Assembly (NCBI GenBank): GCA_030141605.1
Contig: JAQGDQ010000272.1
Span: forward strand, 287,501 to 311,296
DNA length: 23,796 bases
Direction: 5' to 3'
From: Tubiluchus corallicola
Lineage: Eukaryota > Priapulida > Priapulimorpha > Priapulimorphida > Tubiluchidae
Position numbers and translations under genes: made by a program
Notes under the pieces: model-generated
What the model saw: only the letters and a program-made list of their open reading frames with translations
What the model was told of the DNA's origin: nothing
Databases searched by the model: none
Part shown: positions 1-10,323 of the stretch, piece after piece
Layout: each line of letters opens with the position of its first letter
How positions within the stretch are numbered: the first letter of the stretch is position 1

Positions 1-470
1 CCCGTCTTAGTTGCGTGACACTAATCTGGCGATTACATCATTACATGTAGGGTCATGGTCATGCGAGAGTATCTCTATATTAGTTAGAGTTTGGTGAATG
101 TGCAGCTGTATTGCCGTTTACCGTAATCAATTCTAAAAAAAGTTCTGTGTAGAACAATAAATCTGGACAGTTGTTCAGCTTAGCTGCTAATTAGGTCACC
201 GACTCCAATAGGCAATTCATCGAGTTGATGCTCGAAAATTGTAGTGAAAAGAGGACAATGGAGTACTTTTCACTTTTTGTGATAATAATTTTACTACTTT
301 ATATAATGTTAGCCAAAGAATCCACCAGCTATAAAATACAAGGACTTATGACATAGAAAACTGGCACAGAATCTACAGAGACTGTAGTGTGTGTAGTAGT
401 CAGTTTGAAGTTAAAGGGTCTTTGAAGGACAGTCTGAGAAAATCTTGTAGTCAGCAATTATATATATGTA
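1..470. other. Upstream noncoding DNA, nothing recognised
   Basis: AT-rich sequence without a credible coding exon or a repeat I can pair with another part of the window. It is either upstream of the IRP gene or inside a 5' untranslated intron. Confidence 0.5.
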
Positions 471-1015
471 ATTATTTATGTGTGTTTGCATAGCAAAATT
501 GTTTATAAGTCGGTGTCAATCTTTTCTAATTATTCACATATCCGTAATCTCCATTTCATGAGGATCATATTGATACCAAGTTCATTGCTCTATGTTATTT
601 CCAAGCTGAGATAATCCATGTTGAAGTTGAGGTGCGCGCTATGCATTGAAAAACATAATCTTGAGAAAATCACTGTTAAAGTCAGCCATTGTTTTTGTCG
701 CGTTTCTACAAAACACTTAGCAACCACACCAATGTTGGTTGTCACGGACTTTGCAAGAACACATTGAAGTTATGTTTAAATCCAGTAGATGGCAATTTCT
801 AGCGAAGCTCTGGGCTTGAGAACAGAAAACCCGAAGCAAAATAACAGCTTCCATGAGCTACTATCAGTTTGAGTTTTTTGCAATTGCAGAACTAGTTTCT
901 AACCAGAAAAGTGGATACGGGGTTATAAAATTAGATTTTTAGTATTTTTTAACATTTTCTTGATAATTTGATGCTAGAATATAAAAGTCCAATATATTTA
1001 GCATTTGTTTTTATA
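471..1015 (+). repeat. Dispersed repeat family E, copy A (lacks right end)
   Basis: About 540 bp closely matching 11798-12340 in the same orientation, and matching 19851-20016 in inverse orientation. Shared landmarks are TTTGCATAGCAAAAT near the start, CTCCATTTCATGAGGATC at about 551, and a stretch around AAATCCAGTAGATGGC at about 778. The similarity to copy B stops near 1015, before the inverted right end seen in copy B, so this copy appears 3' truncated. No protein is encoded. Confidence 0.8.
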
Positions 1016-2472
1016 AAGTACAAAGTATAAAGCAGATAAGCTGTGGTCCATCCAAAACATTATTGATAGAGATGTAATATATCCAGTTCCGGTTGCCAAG
1101 ATCCATTACTTTTGATGTCGTTTACATTAATTTGTGGAGCCGGATCCGGCAAAACGGGATCTGGTGCATCTCTAATTCACTGCCATGTCTAGTTACGCAT
1201 TCTGGAAGAGGATGGCAGACATTCTTCTGTGTCGAAGTCCCGGATTACATTACAGTTTGGGTTAAGCGAGACTAGATCTGGATGCCCGTATTCGACAGAT
1301 TTTTCAGTTTAGATTTTTTCCCACTGGCTTAACGGACAAGAAAAGGGATACCTAAAGTAGGTCTCAGAAAAATCGCCTTAAAAAATTCTATTACTTTATA
1401 GCAATTTTATGCATATATCTTACTCGCACTGAAAGGAATTTTAGTTTGTCTTCATTTTAAATCTCCCGCAATACTGCTCCGAAGTCGCCATTATATGACG
1501 TCATGTACCAAACATAAATCAGGGGAAGAAAAGGAAATGTTAAATTATGCCTCAAAAGACGTTCCGTGCAAATCTATATTACTCAGATTTTTGCTTACCT
1601 GCTGGAAAGACTTATGTAACTAGAAAAGAAAATTATTAATTATTTAAAATGTTTTCGCCAATTGGTAAAATGTCGCTGACTCACCCACCAGGGGGCACCA
1701 CTCAGTAACCAAAAACGTATTTTTAATCTTATTGACAAGATACAATAATTTAAAATTTTATTTAATTAGTGACTTGAGCGCTACGAATGCTCTGATTAAT
1801 TTTTCAAACTTTACAAAATGTTATCTAAACTTGTTTCAAATGAGCTGTCGTAAAAATGGCTGCGTCTAACGGTCATCCCAGGAGTTTAAATTTCCATGTT
1901 TTATACAGCGTGACTGCCGATTGAAGTCCTGTCCGTAAAAATGCAGTATGTAAGTGATATAAAATTTCAAAACGAATTTTTCAAGCTTTATGTTTATGAA
2001 GGGTTTTCTTGTGCTTTAAGGAAGCCACACGTCGTAGAAGTATACTGTAGGTTACCAGACAATAATACTGCAATGTTGGCAGTGGTGCTGAAAACATGGA
2101 AATTTGTAAAGATACAAGATGGCGTTCAAAATTGAACAAAATGGTGGCTTAAGCCGAAAAATTTGTCGCAATCACGATTGTCTTGCGTCCTCCATGCCAG
2201 CAAAACAGATGCTAATCGGCTGCGATGGTGTTAGCACACGTCTATAGAACCCCGTCTATTTACTGCTGCCAGTTTGCATTGCGGCTTCGTGCGGATGAAT
2301 ACCGTCACTGTGTAAATGACGATCACTCGCATGTCAACAAATAACAGGGATGTTAATTTTCTTTATTCTTTTAAACTTTGTTCTTTCTATGGACTAATAA
2401 ACCATTGTCATTTGTGTTCACATAAACTTGAAGTTTCATTACATAGCATTAAATCCATATTGTAAAAAAGCG
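1016..2472. other. Noncoding stretch upstream of the coding exons
   Basis: No exon or protein similarity recognised. Short open frames at 1093-1275 and 1941-2135 lack family features or coding-like composition. The stretch contains one CTCF-like site (1685-1699) and two ATGGCTGC/ATGGTGGC strings near 1856 and 2141, too weak to call promoter elements. An untranslated first exon could be here but cannot be placed. Confidence 0.45.
1685..1699 (+). promoter_or_regulatory. CTCF-like motif
   Basis: CCACCAGGGGGCACC fits the bilaterian CTCF core (CCASYAGRKGGCRS) at each core position. It lies about 2.1 kb upstream of the first coding exon. Assignment rests on the motif only; no binding scan could be run. 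Confidence 0.4.
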
Positions 2473-3055
2473 TTAAAGAAAAGCTGGACCCAATCTTAAG
2501 CTGTAGATCAAAACGATCGTCTCTTTAAAATATTGAAACGAAACTTACAAATTTTTTCAAGAAATGATTTGCATGAAAGAATTATTACCACAATTTTGTG
2601 TTCGCGCCGCTAGTTTTTTTGCTTTTACCTACATTTCGCCATTCGCTGGTTAGACGGGCACTAGCGCCTGCATTTCAGAAATGCATTGCATTCTACCTTT
2701 CAGTTCACAGGTGTTCGTTTGTGATGTACTGCACTCGTTCGAGAGCTCAAGCATGAGTGCACCGGTAAATTTGAAAATTGAATTTTTAACTTAAAACTTA
2801 GTACAACAGTCTGAATATCTTACAGTAGCACTGTACTTCAATTTTCACTTTTGCAAACACGTGCAACACGCTCATGGAATATTTTTGCTGTTGAAAATTA
2901 TGTTCATTTGTGATGCCATCAATAGTTGTCATTATTGTTACTATTATTTAATTATCAGAAATGTTTTTGCAGTATTATTGGTGTTAAAATCTATACTTTT
3001 TATCGTACTTGAAAATGGGTTAGTTTATGAAAAATCATCCTGTCTTCCTTTAAGG
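2473..3055 (+). repeat. Dispersed repeat family D, copy 1
   Basis: About 580 bp repeated at 4683-5260 and 15702-16215, all in the same orientation. The copies start near TTAAAG..CTGGACCCA and share TTTAAAATATTGAAA, AATATCTTACAGTAGCACT and CAAACACGTGCAACACGCTCATGGAA (copies 1 and 2). The end is near ATGAAAAATCATCC. No transposase or reverse transcriptase was seen, and no clean inverted ends, so the class is unknown. The small open frame at 2861-3097 inside it is not credited as a gene. Confidence 0.8.
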
Positions 3056-3786
3056 TTTTTTTTTTATTTTTTTACTGTCTTGATGAATTATGAATGAGCA
3101 TTTTATCATGCAGTTAAAGTTTGGAAAAATGTGATTGCTACATGTGCTACTTACGACTTTATTCAATTCAATTCAAAACGTGCATTTATTTCCATATTCA
3201 TGATATAACCGAGGCAGGTAAATGTATTTAATTATCACAATGGAAATAGGATGGCGAAAGACCAAGAAGGTCAACTAGTCAAGCCATCCTTCAATGGATG
3301 TATGTGATTATTGGGATGACACTGTAGCTATTTCACTCAGGAATAGTAGTGAAATGACATTATTACTATTTTACTTAGCAACTTCATCTGTTTAAAATTC
3401 ACTAATCAACTTTAAATAAGTGAAGGATGAAAATGCAATCAAGAATATCTAAACATAGAGGAAAATGATGAAGAAAAAGCAATGGTAAGTAAAGGGCAAA
3501 TAATGTGGTACAAATGAATAGAAAAATGATCAAAATTCAAGCTGTCATATCGTCCATGTATAACTCAAAATGAGAAAAACATGCAAAATAATAACAATAA
3601 TATTAAATAAAAAATGATAAAAAACAAATTAAATGAAATGAAAAGTAAGCTATCCAAACAGAAATCTAAATAAACTTCCAAATAGAGTTTTACTTTGCAA
3701 AAACCCATTTTTTATTTTATCTAAATAATGGGGTGGAATTGTGGGATTGTTCCATCATGTATAACTCTGCACTTTTTGCATTTCAG
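3056..3786. other. Noncoding flank ending in a splice acceptor
   Basis: AT-rich, with TTCAATTCAATTC at 3162 and a small branched inverted repeat (GGATGGC ... GCCATCC, about 3250-3288) enclosing a second stem GACC/GGTC. It ends in a pyrimidine-rich tract and TTTCAG just before GCATGAATCC, which suggests that the start codon lies in a second exon after a 5' untranslated exon, as is common for IRP genes. Confidence 0.5.
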
Positions 3787-3882
3787 GCATGAATCCATTC
3801 AAGGAGTTTCTCCAAGTGCTTGATCTTGGGAGTAAAAAGTATCTGTTTTATTCTCTGCCCGCTCTTGGGGACACCAGATATG
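3787..3882 (+). CDS. IRP/aconitase coding exon 1 (residues 1-31)
   Basis: The start ATG is at 3789, two bases after a TTTCAG acceptor. The translation begins M-N-P-F-K-E-F and ends D-T-R-Y plus one base. This matches the IRP N-terminus, where human IRP1 begins MSNPF and has DSRYG at the same distance; the short lead and NPF fix the start. The exon ends before GTAAGAAC (donor 3883), phase 1. It covers the N-terminal arm ahead of aconitase domain 1. No signal or mitochondrial targeting peptide is visible, fitting a cytosolic protein. If the CAG at 3784-3786 is not a real acceptor, the exon extends further upstream. Confidence 0.93.
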
Positions 3883-3892
3883 GTAAGAACTC

Positions 3893-3912
3893 ACTGACTG
3901 ACTGACTGACTG
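3893..3912 (+). repeat. ACTG tetranucleotide run
   Basis: Five tandem ACTG units start about 10 bp after the donor of coding exon 1. Confidence 0.85.
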
Positions 3913-3942
3913 TTTTTACAGCAAAAGAATTTTTAAAACTTG

Positions 3943-4391
3943 CAGGGACCAGCAGTGCCATTTTTGTAAATTGCGTAAATTCGTTGAGAAAATTTTTACG
4001 GACCCAGTACATTATTTCACAAGCTGACCGCTAGTTGGCAGGCCGTCACTTTGTTTACATCACGTACATCAGTGTAACCACGTGTGTATCTCTATGTATA
4101 AAAATATAGAATCAATTGTCCGGAGTTATTTGAGTCAATTGCAGACAGTTTTTATATACTTTTGCATAGGAGCGGCCAGTACTTAGGCATTTTCGAGACA
4201 ATTAGGTATCATGTATCCTTGATAGTTGGGTATTTTAAATTATGCATGAAACAAGGTAATTGATATTTTAAGTCCACTTAGAGGTTCTCTACGGTCACAA
4301 AATTGCATTTTCAACCCCATTGGGGGCCTAGGTGGCCCCAAAACCCCCGGCCTGTTTCAGAGTTTTTTGCAATTTCTCATTCTCATCCCTG
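3943..4391 (+). mobile_element. MITE family 1, copy 1 (5' internal deletion)
   Basis: Starts CAGGGA and ends CATTCTCATCCCTG, an inverted pair with the family start CAGGGATGAGAAT seen at 15102 and 18136. About 50 bp after CAGGGA is missing, which removes the CCGCGG hairpin present in those copies. The body (GACCCAGTACATTATTTCAC, ACCACGTGTG, TATAAAAATATAGAATCAATTG, and a GGGGCCTAGG region near the end) matches the other copies. It is non-autonomous; no transposase frame was found and no clear target duplication. Confidence 0.8.
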
Positions 4392-4682
4392 GGCCTGGCA
4401 GGGGAGCTTTTATGATGTGTAAACTGTGAATTTTGTTCATGTAACATTCACAGCTTAGCAGCAGATGCTAGTACGTGGTTTCGTTTAAAGTTCAAATAGA
4501 CGAACAACAGATGTTCTAATCTTCAAAGCAGCGCAAAATGGTCTTAAGAAAATGGAGTTTCTTAAACAACTCACTACTGCGACCGAAAGCGATTTTTTTG
4601 CTCCACTTGTTTACTTAGAGTCTCCGAAAGCGAAATTAACTGGTCTTGTGCTCTTGAAGTGTGCTAATATAGAGGATTTTAG

Positions 4683-5260
4683 TTAAAGGAAAACTGGACC
4701 CAATTTTAAACTATAGGTCAAAACAATCTACTCTTTAAAATATTGAAAGGAAACTTACTGTTTTTTAAAAATGACATACGTGAAACAATTATTACCACAC
4801 AAACACAATTTCTTGTTCCCGCCATTAGTTTTTCGCTTTTACATGCATTTTTTCATTTGCTGGTTAGACGAACATTAGCGTTTATCTTGGAAAAGCATTG
4901 CACAAAAAACAGTTGCTGTATCTGTCAGTTTAGATGCGTGAACACAGCAGTATATTTGGTGAAATTTGAATTTTCGTCATAAAACTTGCCTAGTTTTAGT
5001 ACAATACTGAATATCTTACAGTAGCACTGTACTTCAATTTTCGCTTTAGCAAACACGTGCAACACGCTCATGGAAAATTACGTTATTTTGTGATATCATC
5101 AATATTTGGGCTCGCCCGCCATTAACTAAGTTTTAAATCTATTATTTAATTGTCAGAAACGCTTGGCAGTGTTAAAATGTGTTAATTGTGTTAAAATGTA
5201 AACCTTTTGTAGAACGCGAGAATGGGATAGTATATGAAAAATCATCCCGTCTTCGTTTAG
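4683..5260 (+). repeat. Dispersed repeat family D, copy 2
   Basis: Second copy of the 580-bp family at 2473-3055, with many substitutions and small indels. It lies inside intron 1, about 290 bp after a family 1 MITE. A 79-codon open frame at 4743-4982 is not conserved in the other copies. Confidence 0.8.
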
Positions 5261-5817
5261 ATGTTAAGATTTAAACTCATTTTAATTATTATTTAACGTA
5301 AACGTTAATGATAATTCGTATATATAGCATTTATTGGTTTAAGTGTTAGACAATTTTATCTGATAGAAATTAAATTACATCTAGTCTATAGGAACACAAA
5401 CTAAACTGGCAAAATGCAAAGGTATTCACAGGTAAACGTTTGCAGATCTAACACACCACAAGCAATACTGACAGGAAACGTTTGCTCACTTAAGACGCCA
5501 TAAATAGTTTTGAAAAGGAGCGAAAGAAATGTGCATTGCTTTGTACGACAACATCTCGTTTTTGAAAGTAGCGAAAAATTCCAATTTATAACATCATTAT
5601 TATGCTATAGACTTTATTTTCACATAAATGTTAATTAAATTTCAATGAATCAATCAATTTATTTCACTCCAGCAATACATATGCAATACATCAACATACA
5701 ATGTTATTGAAAAAAATAAACAGTATAGGTAAAAAAACATTGATGAAGTCAAATTAACCAAATAAAAGAGTTGCTGTATGACACCTTGAAAGCTTGGCTT
5801 GTTAAGGTAGCACAAAT
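5261..5817. other. Intron 1 sequence, nothing recognised
   Basis: AT-rich intronic DNA with no coding exon, inverted ends or repeat partner found in the window. Confidence 0.5.
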
Positions 5818-6198
5818 GAGTGAATGAAAAAATGGTTAGCGTCAGAAGAAATGATGGAATGGAAAAAAAATGTAAGATTAGGGATAGGAAGAAGGAAGGG
5901 AGGGAAGGAGGAGTGAATGAAACAATGGTTAGGGTTAGTAGACATGATGGAATGGGAAAAATAGTAAAATTAGAGACAGGAAGAAGGAAGGGAGGGAAGG
6001 AGGAGTGAATGAAACAATGGTTAGGGTTAGTAACCATGATGGAATGGAAAAATAGTAAGATTAGGGATAGGAAGAAGAAAGGGATGGAAAGATGAGTGAA
6101 TGAAAGAAAGGTTAGGGTTAGTAAACATGATGGAATGGGAAAAATAGTAAGATTAGACATAGGAAGAAGGAAGGGAGAGGAGGATGAGTGAATGAAAG
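5818..6198 (+). repeat. 92-bp minisatellite, about 4 copies
   Basis: Units begin GAGTGAATGAAA at about 5818, 5911, 6003, 6094 and 6186, a period of 91-93 bp. Each is purine-rich (AGGAAGAAGGAAGGGAGGGA) and most contain GGTTAGGGTTAG, two near-telomeric TTAGGG words. The purine bias keeps both strands open, producing a 191-codon frame on the minus strand (5654-6229) that is an array artefact rather than a gene. Confidence 0.88.
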
Positions 6199-6322
6199 AA
6201 CCCGCTATAGTTTCGGGCAAAAATTGCATAACGATCAGTCAAAATTACATAGTAAAATGCTATCACAGATACCAGACAAAATTTTCACTGTATGTGATAC
6301 ACAGGGTCTTCTCTGTTTTCAG

Positions 6323-6491
6323 ACAAACTTCCCTACTCAATCCGGGTTTTACTCGAATCGGCGGTTCGTCACTGCGACAACTTTCAGGTAAAAGAGAAGG
6401 ACGTACAGAACCTCCTTAACTGGGAGAAGACGCAGCATGAGAATGTTGAGGTCGCTTTCAAACCCGCCAGAGTTATTTTGCAAGATTTCAC
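6323..6491 (+). CDS. IRP/aconitase exon 2 (residues 32-88)
   Basis: After TTTTCAG the frame completes residue 32 (G|AC, Asp) and reads [13 protein letters not shown], the signature start of aconitase domain 1 in IRPs. It continues to [12 protein letters not shown], where Gln85 corresponds to the active-site Gln86 of human IRP1. It ends before GTAAGATC (donor 6492), phase 2. A strong donor-like CAG|GTAAAAG lies inside the exon at 6388; its use would shift the frame. Confidence 0.97.
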
Positions 6492-6804
6492 GTAAGATCA
6501 ATTTACGGACAGGCAGAAATTGTTAAGAATATCAAATTATGAAATGTTGAATTTGTTCTTTTCAGGTTTAATTAAGTTTTCTTTTTTATTTAAAGTTGTA
6601 AGAATGCTTTTATTTCATCCAGATTTATTCTCACAAATTCCTTTTGCATAATCAAAAACTTTCATTTCTCTTTCAAGATTCTGTTATTAAACTCAAGTCA
6701 TTTAGTGAAAAAGCTAATATCCAGGCCTAGTTTATTTATTATTGTATAATATTAATGTATTTACATTACTGTTAGTATTGTGAGTTAATATGATTGCTGT
6801 GCTA
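6492..6804 (+). other. Intron 2, first part, nothing recognised
   Basis: AT-rich intronic sequence after the donor GTAAGATC; no repeat partner or coding potential seen. Confidence 0.5.
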
Positions 6805-7208
6805 CACTCATATCTTGGTTTGCCGGACAAAATGTGGACTGTTAAAAAGTCCCACGTACTACGGACCCAGTACAGTATTTCACAAGCTGACCGCTAGTTG
6901 GCAGGCCCTCACTTTGTTTACATCGCGTACATCAGTGTAACCACGTGTATATCTCTATGTATAAAAATATAGAATCAATTGTGCGGAGTTATTTGAGTCA
7001 ATTGCAGACAGTTTTTATATACTTTTGCATAGGAGCGGCCACTACTTAGGTATTTTTGAGACAATTAGGTGATTAATTTTTCATTCTACATTACCGTGAG
7101 TCTAATACACGGCGCCTAATGTATCACCTTAGTATCCGTAAATACGCAAAATCAGCAAATTCGGACCGACGTTTCCCTGCTTTTGTCCGGCAAACTGAGA
7201 CGTGAGTG
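6805..7208. mobile_element. Composite inverted-repeat element containing MITE family 1 interior
   Basis: The ends are inverted: CACTCATATCTTGGTTTGCC... at 6805 against the reverse complement of ...GGCAAACTGAGACGTGAGTG at 7208, about 24 of 28 matching and including GTTTGCCGGACAAAA. Between them, 6850-7070 matches the interior of MITE family 1 (GACCCAGTAC to GACAATTAGGT) but has neither terminus of that family. Next to the right end is TCCCTG preceded by GGACCGACGT, possibly the inverted end of another element. No target duplication was identified. Confidence 0.6.
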
Positions 7209-7467
7209 GATTAAATCAAATTAAATTATAAAAAAATTCAACATCCTTCTACATTTCTGTAAATTAAATTTTTTCACCTGTTACTTTTATTTATTATTTT
7301 ATCACATTTATGAAAAGCAAAAATGTATAGGCAAATATAATGGGTAAAGAAATGATACATTTTTGTATATCAGAAGTTCTTCTGCAGGTCTATAAATTAG
7401 AACTTTACCTGCAGTTTTTGTCGTTATTATTTATTACGTTGATGCAAATCGAAAGAGTAAAATAAAT
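7209..7467. other. Intron 2 spacer
   Basis: AT-rich intronic DNA between two transposon-like elements; nothing recognised. Confidence 0.45.
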
Positions 7468-7469
7468 TA

Positions 7470-8569
7470 CAGTAAGTCCTCGCTTAACGACACTAATGCG
7501 TTCCAGAAAAATGCGACGTTAAGTGAAACTTCGTTAAACGAAGCCAAGACTTCCATAAAAAGTCAATAAAAGAACTGAGATACGTTCCAGAGACAAAAAT
7601 CAATGCTGCTTAAATCTTATAAATTAAAGTTTTATGGGTTTTTCATATTTCTACTGATTAATTTCTTTCTGTTTACTGGAAACCATTTATCTTTCTATAA
7701 CATCTAGCCAACCTTGCTAGCTGTTCTCTTTCCTTAACGTTGAAGCCTATATATATATATATATAGACAGAGACATATTAGCAGTTATACAAACCTACAT
7801 GAAGTAACCCTGAAACAATTTTAAGTAGTACTAACCTGATTGTTATAGCAACTTTTAGATTTGAGACGAAGTTCATTGGCATAAAGTTTAAACTGGGGTG
7901 TCTTGGAAGCTTATAAATCGACAAACAGGTGTCGCTTGATATAAACAGTTAAGGCCACTAGGATTTAGTATTTAGTCAGTCGGGAAGCAAAGACATTATA
8001 ATAATTGTACTGCTTAGGTTACTAATGCGTTTTTAGAGCAAAATAACAGAATATATGCTGTTTTAATGCTTCAAATTAATTATAAAAGATTGTTGATAAA
8101 ATAAAAATGGCTGAGTTGAGCAAAAAAAATTGTCGTTAAAATGAAACGAGGCGTCGTTAAGTAAGAAAAAGGTGTCAAATGTTCAACGTTGTTAAAACGA
8201 AACGTCGCTAAACGGGGAGTCATTAAGTGAGAAAAAGGTGTCAAATGTTCAGGGTCGTTAAGATGAAACATCGCTAAACGGGGAGTCATTAAGTGAGAAA
8301 AAGGTGTCAAATGTTCTGCGTCGTTAAGATGAAACGCCGCTAAACGGGGAGTCATTAAGTGAGAAAAAGGTGTCAAATGTTAAGCGTTGTTAATATGAAA
8401 CGGCGCTAAACGGGGAGGCATTAAGGGAGAAAACGGTGTCAAATGTTCAGCGTCGTTAATATGAAACATCGCTAAACGGGAGTCGTTAAGCGAGGAAAAG
8501 GTGTCAAATGTTCAGCGTCGTTAAGATGAAACGTCACTAAACGGGGCGTCGTTAAGCGAGGACTTGCTG
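7470..8569. mobile_element. TA-flanked inverted-repeat DNA element (Tc1/mariner/pogo-like, non-autonomous)
   Basis: The left end CAGTAAGTCCTCGCTTAACG matches the reverse complement of the right end at 21 of 22 positions. TA dinucleotides flank both sides (7468-7469 and 8570-8571), the target duplication typical of Tc1/mariner/pogo elements. The roughly 1.1-kb interior encodes no transposase. The right inner part is expanded into seven 66-bp repeats. A (TA)n run lies at about 7748-7765. Confidence 0.8.
8130..8569. repeat. 66-bp tandem repeat built from the element's terminal repeat
   Basis: The words GTCGTTAAG or GTCATTAAG recur at about 8153, 8219, 8285, 8351, 8417, 8482 and 8548, spacing 65-66 bp. 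Each unit contains CGCTAAACGGGG and AAAAGGTGTCAAATGTTC. The final unit is the true right inverted end, so the array looks like an amplification of the terminus. The 98-codon minus-strand frame at 8080-8376 is a by-product. Confidence 0.85.
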
Positions 8570-8730
8570 TAACAGGTTAAGAAATGATACTTTTTTGGAC
8601 ATTAGTTTGTAGAAAAGTACTTTTCATTCCCCCAAAAGTACCAAATTGATTACCACTGCCAAGGTTTACAACACTTAGATAGTAGAAACATCTTGTTTAA
8701 AGATTTTCACATATTTTCTATGTTTTCTAG

Positions 8731-8868
8731 TGGGGTGCCAGCTGTGGTTGATTTCGCTGCAATGCGAGACGCGGTCACACGTCTGGGTGGAGACCCTCAG
8801 CGAATAAATCCCAAGTCCCCGGCTGACCTGGTCATCGACCATTCTGTCCAAGTCGACGTAGCCAGGAG
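8731..8868 (+). CDS. IRP/aconitase exon 3 (residues 89-133 plus split 134)
   Basis: After TTTTCTAG the exon reads [15 protein letters not shown] and then [13 protein letters not shown]. Asp124 and His125 correspond to active-site Asp125/His126 of human IRP1. It ends ...GCC AGG AG before GTAACA (donor 8869), phase 2. The split codon becomes AGT (Ser) with either the cassette exon at 12614 or exon 4 at 14222, because both begin with T. This is the exact protein position where vertebrate IRP2 carries its extra domain. Confidence 0.97.
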
Positions 8869-9711
8869 GTAACAAAAAATCAATATTTATTGATGCTGGC
8901 AAACTAGGCAATCAATCTTTACTGTGATAAGCCAAAATTAACAAACTTTTCAGTTCTTACGAGATGCTAATCTGACGATGAACTTGTTTTAGAACGTGCG
9001 AGTTCTAATTGCAAGGACTTTAGTTCAAGTCCTGATTGGTCAAAATTTTTCGGCAAATTGGTCATTAAGTTAAATTTTTATTTAATTCGATGCCACGATA
9101 TAAGGGTGATATCCAACACACAACTGCAGGTCTTAAATGTGTTTGTAGCAGGACGGGTATCTAGTTGCTGCTAGGAATCCATACTAGGAGCAGTCTATGT
9201 TTGAGAGGAGTCGATACTAAACCGTCAAGAGATGTATTCTTATGTATATGTGTGCCCTTCCTTAACAAAGTGAATTGCTGGAAGCTGTATGGCAGATAAA
9301 ATTGTCCGAAAACAATTTCGTGGTTGTCACCCATCCACTTACTAAACAGACCTGGCATTTCTTAACTTTATCACCAAGCACACACCATGACCACTCAGCT
9401 ATTCAGCTTTCCAGTTCTAATTCTTCGTCTTCGATCTTTCACCTGTCAAGTTTAGTCTCTATTTCATATCAGCAAACAATAAGGTTAATTCTGGCTTAGC
9501 AGTTACTGCTGTACATCCACTAATTCTTAAGGCAATGTTGTAGACACCACTACAATTACTACAATTAGTCACCGTTTTATAATTAATTTTTTAATAATTA
9601 ATAAGTATGTAAAAAAATCAGTTGCCGTTATTTTGCCCGTTAAAATTTTAAACATTACTTTTTTCCGCTGTGCACTGATTGGCCCATGAAACTTTGTTGA
9701 ACGGGTCTTTG
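8869..9711 (+). other. Intron 3, first part, nothing firm
   Basis: AT-rich intronic DNA. A tRNA-like B-box string (AGTTCAAGTCC) occurs near 9021 but no full cloverleaf forms. The open frames at 8675-8911 (minus), 9161-9358 (minus) and 9275-9499 (plus) show no family or coding-like features. Confidence 0.5.
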
Positions 9712-10323
9712 TAATATATGCGCTGTCTTGAATAGCATATTCGCTGGCTTGAATAGCATATTCGCTGGCTTGAATAGCATATTCGCTGTCTTGAATAGCA
9801 TATTCGCTGGCTTGAATAGCACATACGCTGTCTTGAATGGCATATTCGCTGGCTTGAATAGCATATTCGCTGTCTTGAATAGCATATTCGCTGGCTTGAA
9901 TAGCATATTTGCTGTCTTGAATAGCATATTTGCTGTCTTGAATAGCATATTCGCTGGCTTGAATAGCATACTTACTGGCTTGAATAGCATATTTGCTGTC
10001 TTGAATAGCATATTCGCTGGCTTGAATAGCATTTTCGCTGGCTTGAATAGCTTATTCGCTGTCTTGAATAGCATATTCGCTGGCTTGAATAGCATATTCG
10101 CTGTCTTGAATAGCATATTTGCTGGCTTGAATGGCATATTTGCTGGCTTGAATAGCATATTTGCTGGCTTGAATAGCATATTTGCTGGCTTGAATAGCAT
10201 ATTCGCTGGCTTGAATAGCTTATTCGCTGGCTTGAATAGCATATTCGCTGGCTTGAATAGCATATTCGCTGTCTTGAATAGCATATTCGCTGGCTTGAAT
10301 AGCATATTTGCTGGCTTGAATAG
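9712..10323 (+). repeat. 21-bp minisatellite, about 29 copies
   Basis: The unit is CTTGAATAGCATATTCGCTGG, varying mainly at GGC/GTC and TTC/TTT. The period is a multiple of three and contains no stop in several frames, so heptapeptide frames run through it: a plus frame (9728-10375, NSIFAGL repeats) and two minus frames (LFKPANM and CYSSQRI types). It sits in an intron of the IRP gene and is not credited as coding. Confidence 0.95.

Noticed and set aside
4743-4982. 79-codon frame in repeat D copy 2
   Set aside because: Broken in the other two copies of the repeat and without recognisable features.
5654-6229. 191-codon minus-strand hydrophobic frame
   Set aside because: Reverse strand of a purine-rich 92-bp array gives Ser/Phe/Leu/Pro-rich sequence that mimics membrane segments.
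8080-8376. 98-codon minus-strand frame with HLMTPRLA repeats
   Set aside because: Arises from the 66-bp repeats of the TA-flanked element; no transposase motif.
8960-9050. tRNA-like string (AGTTCAAGTCC with an AGGACT/AGTCCT stem)
   Set aside because: No matching 5' acceptor stem, D-arm or proper 7-nt T loop; also not repeated elsewhere in the window as a SINE would be.
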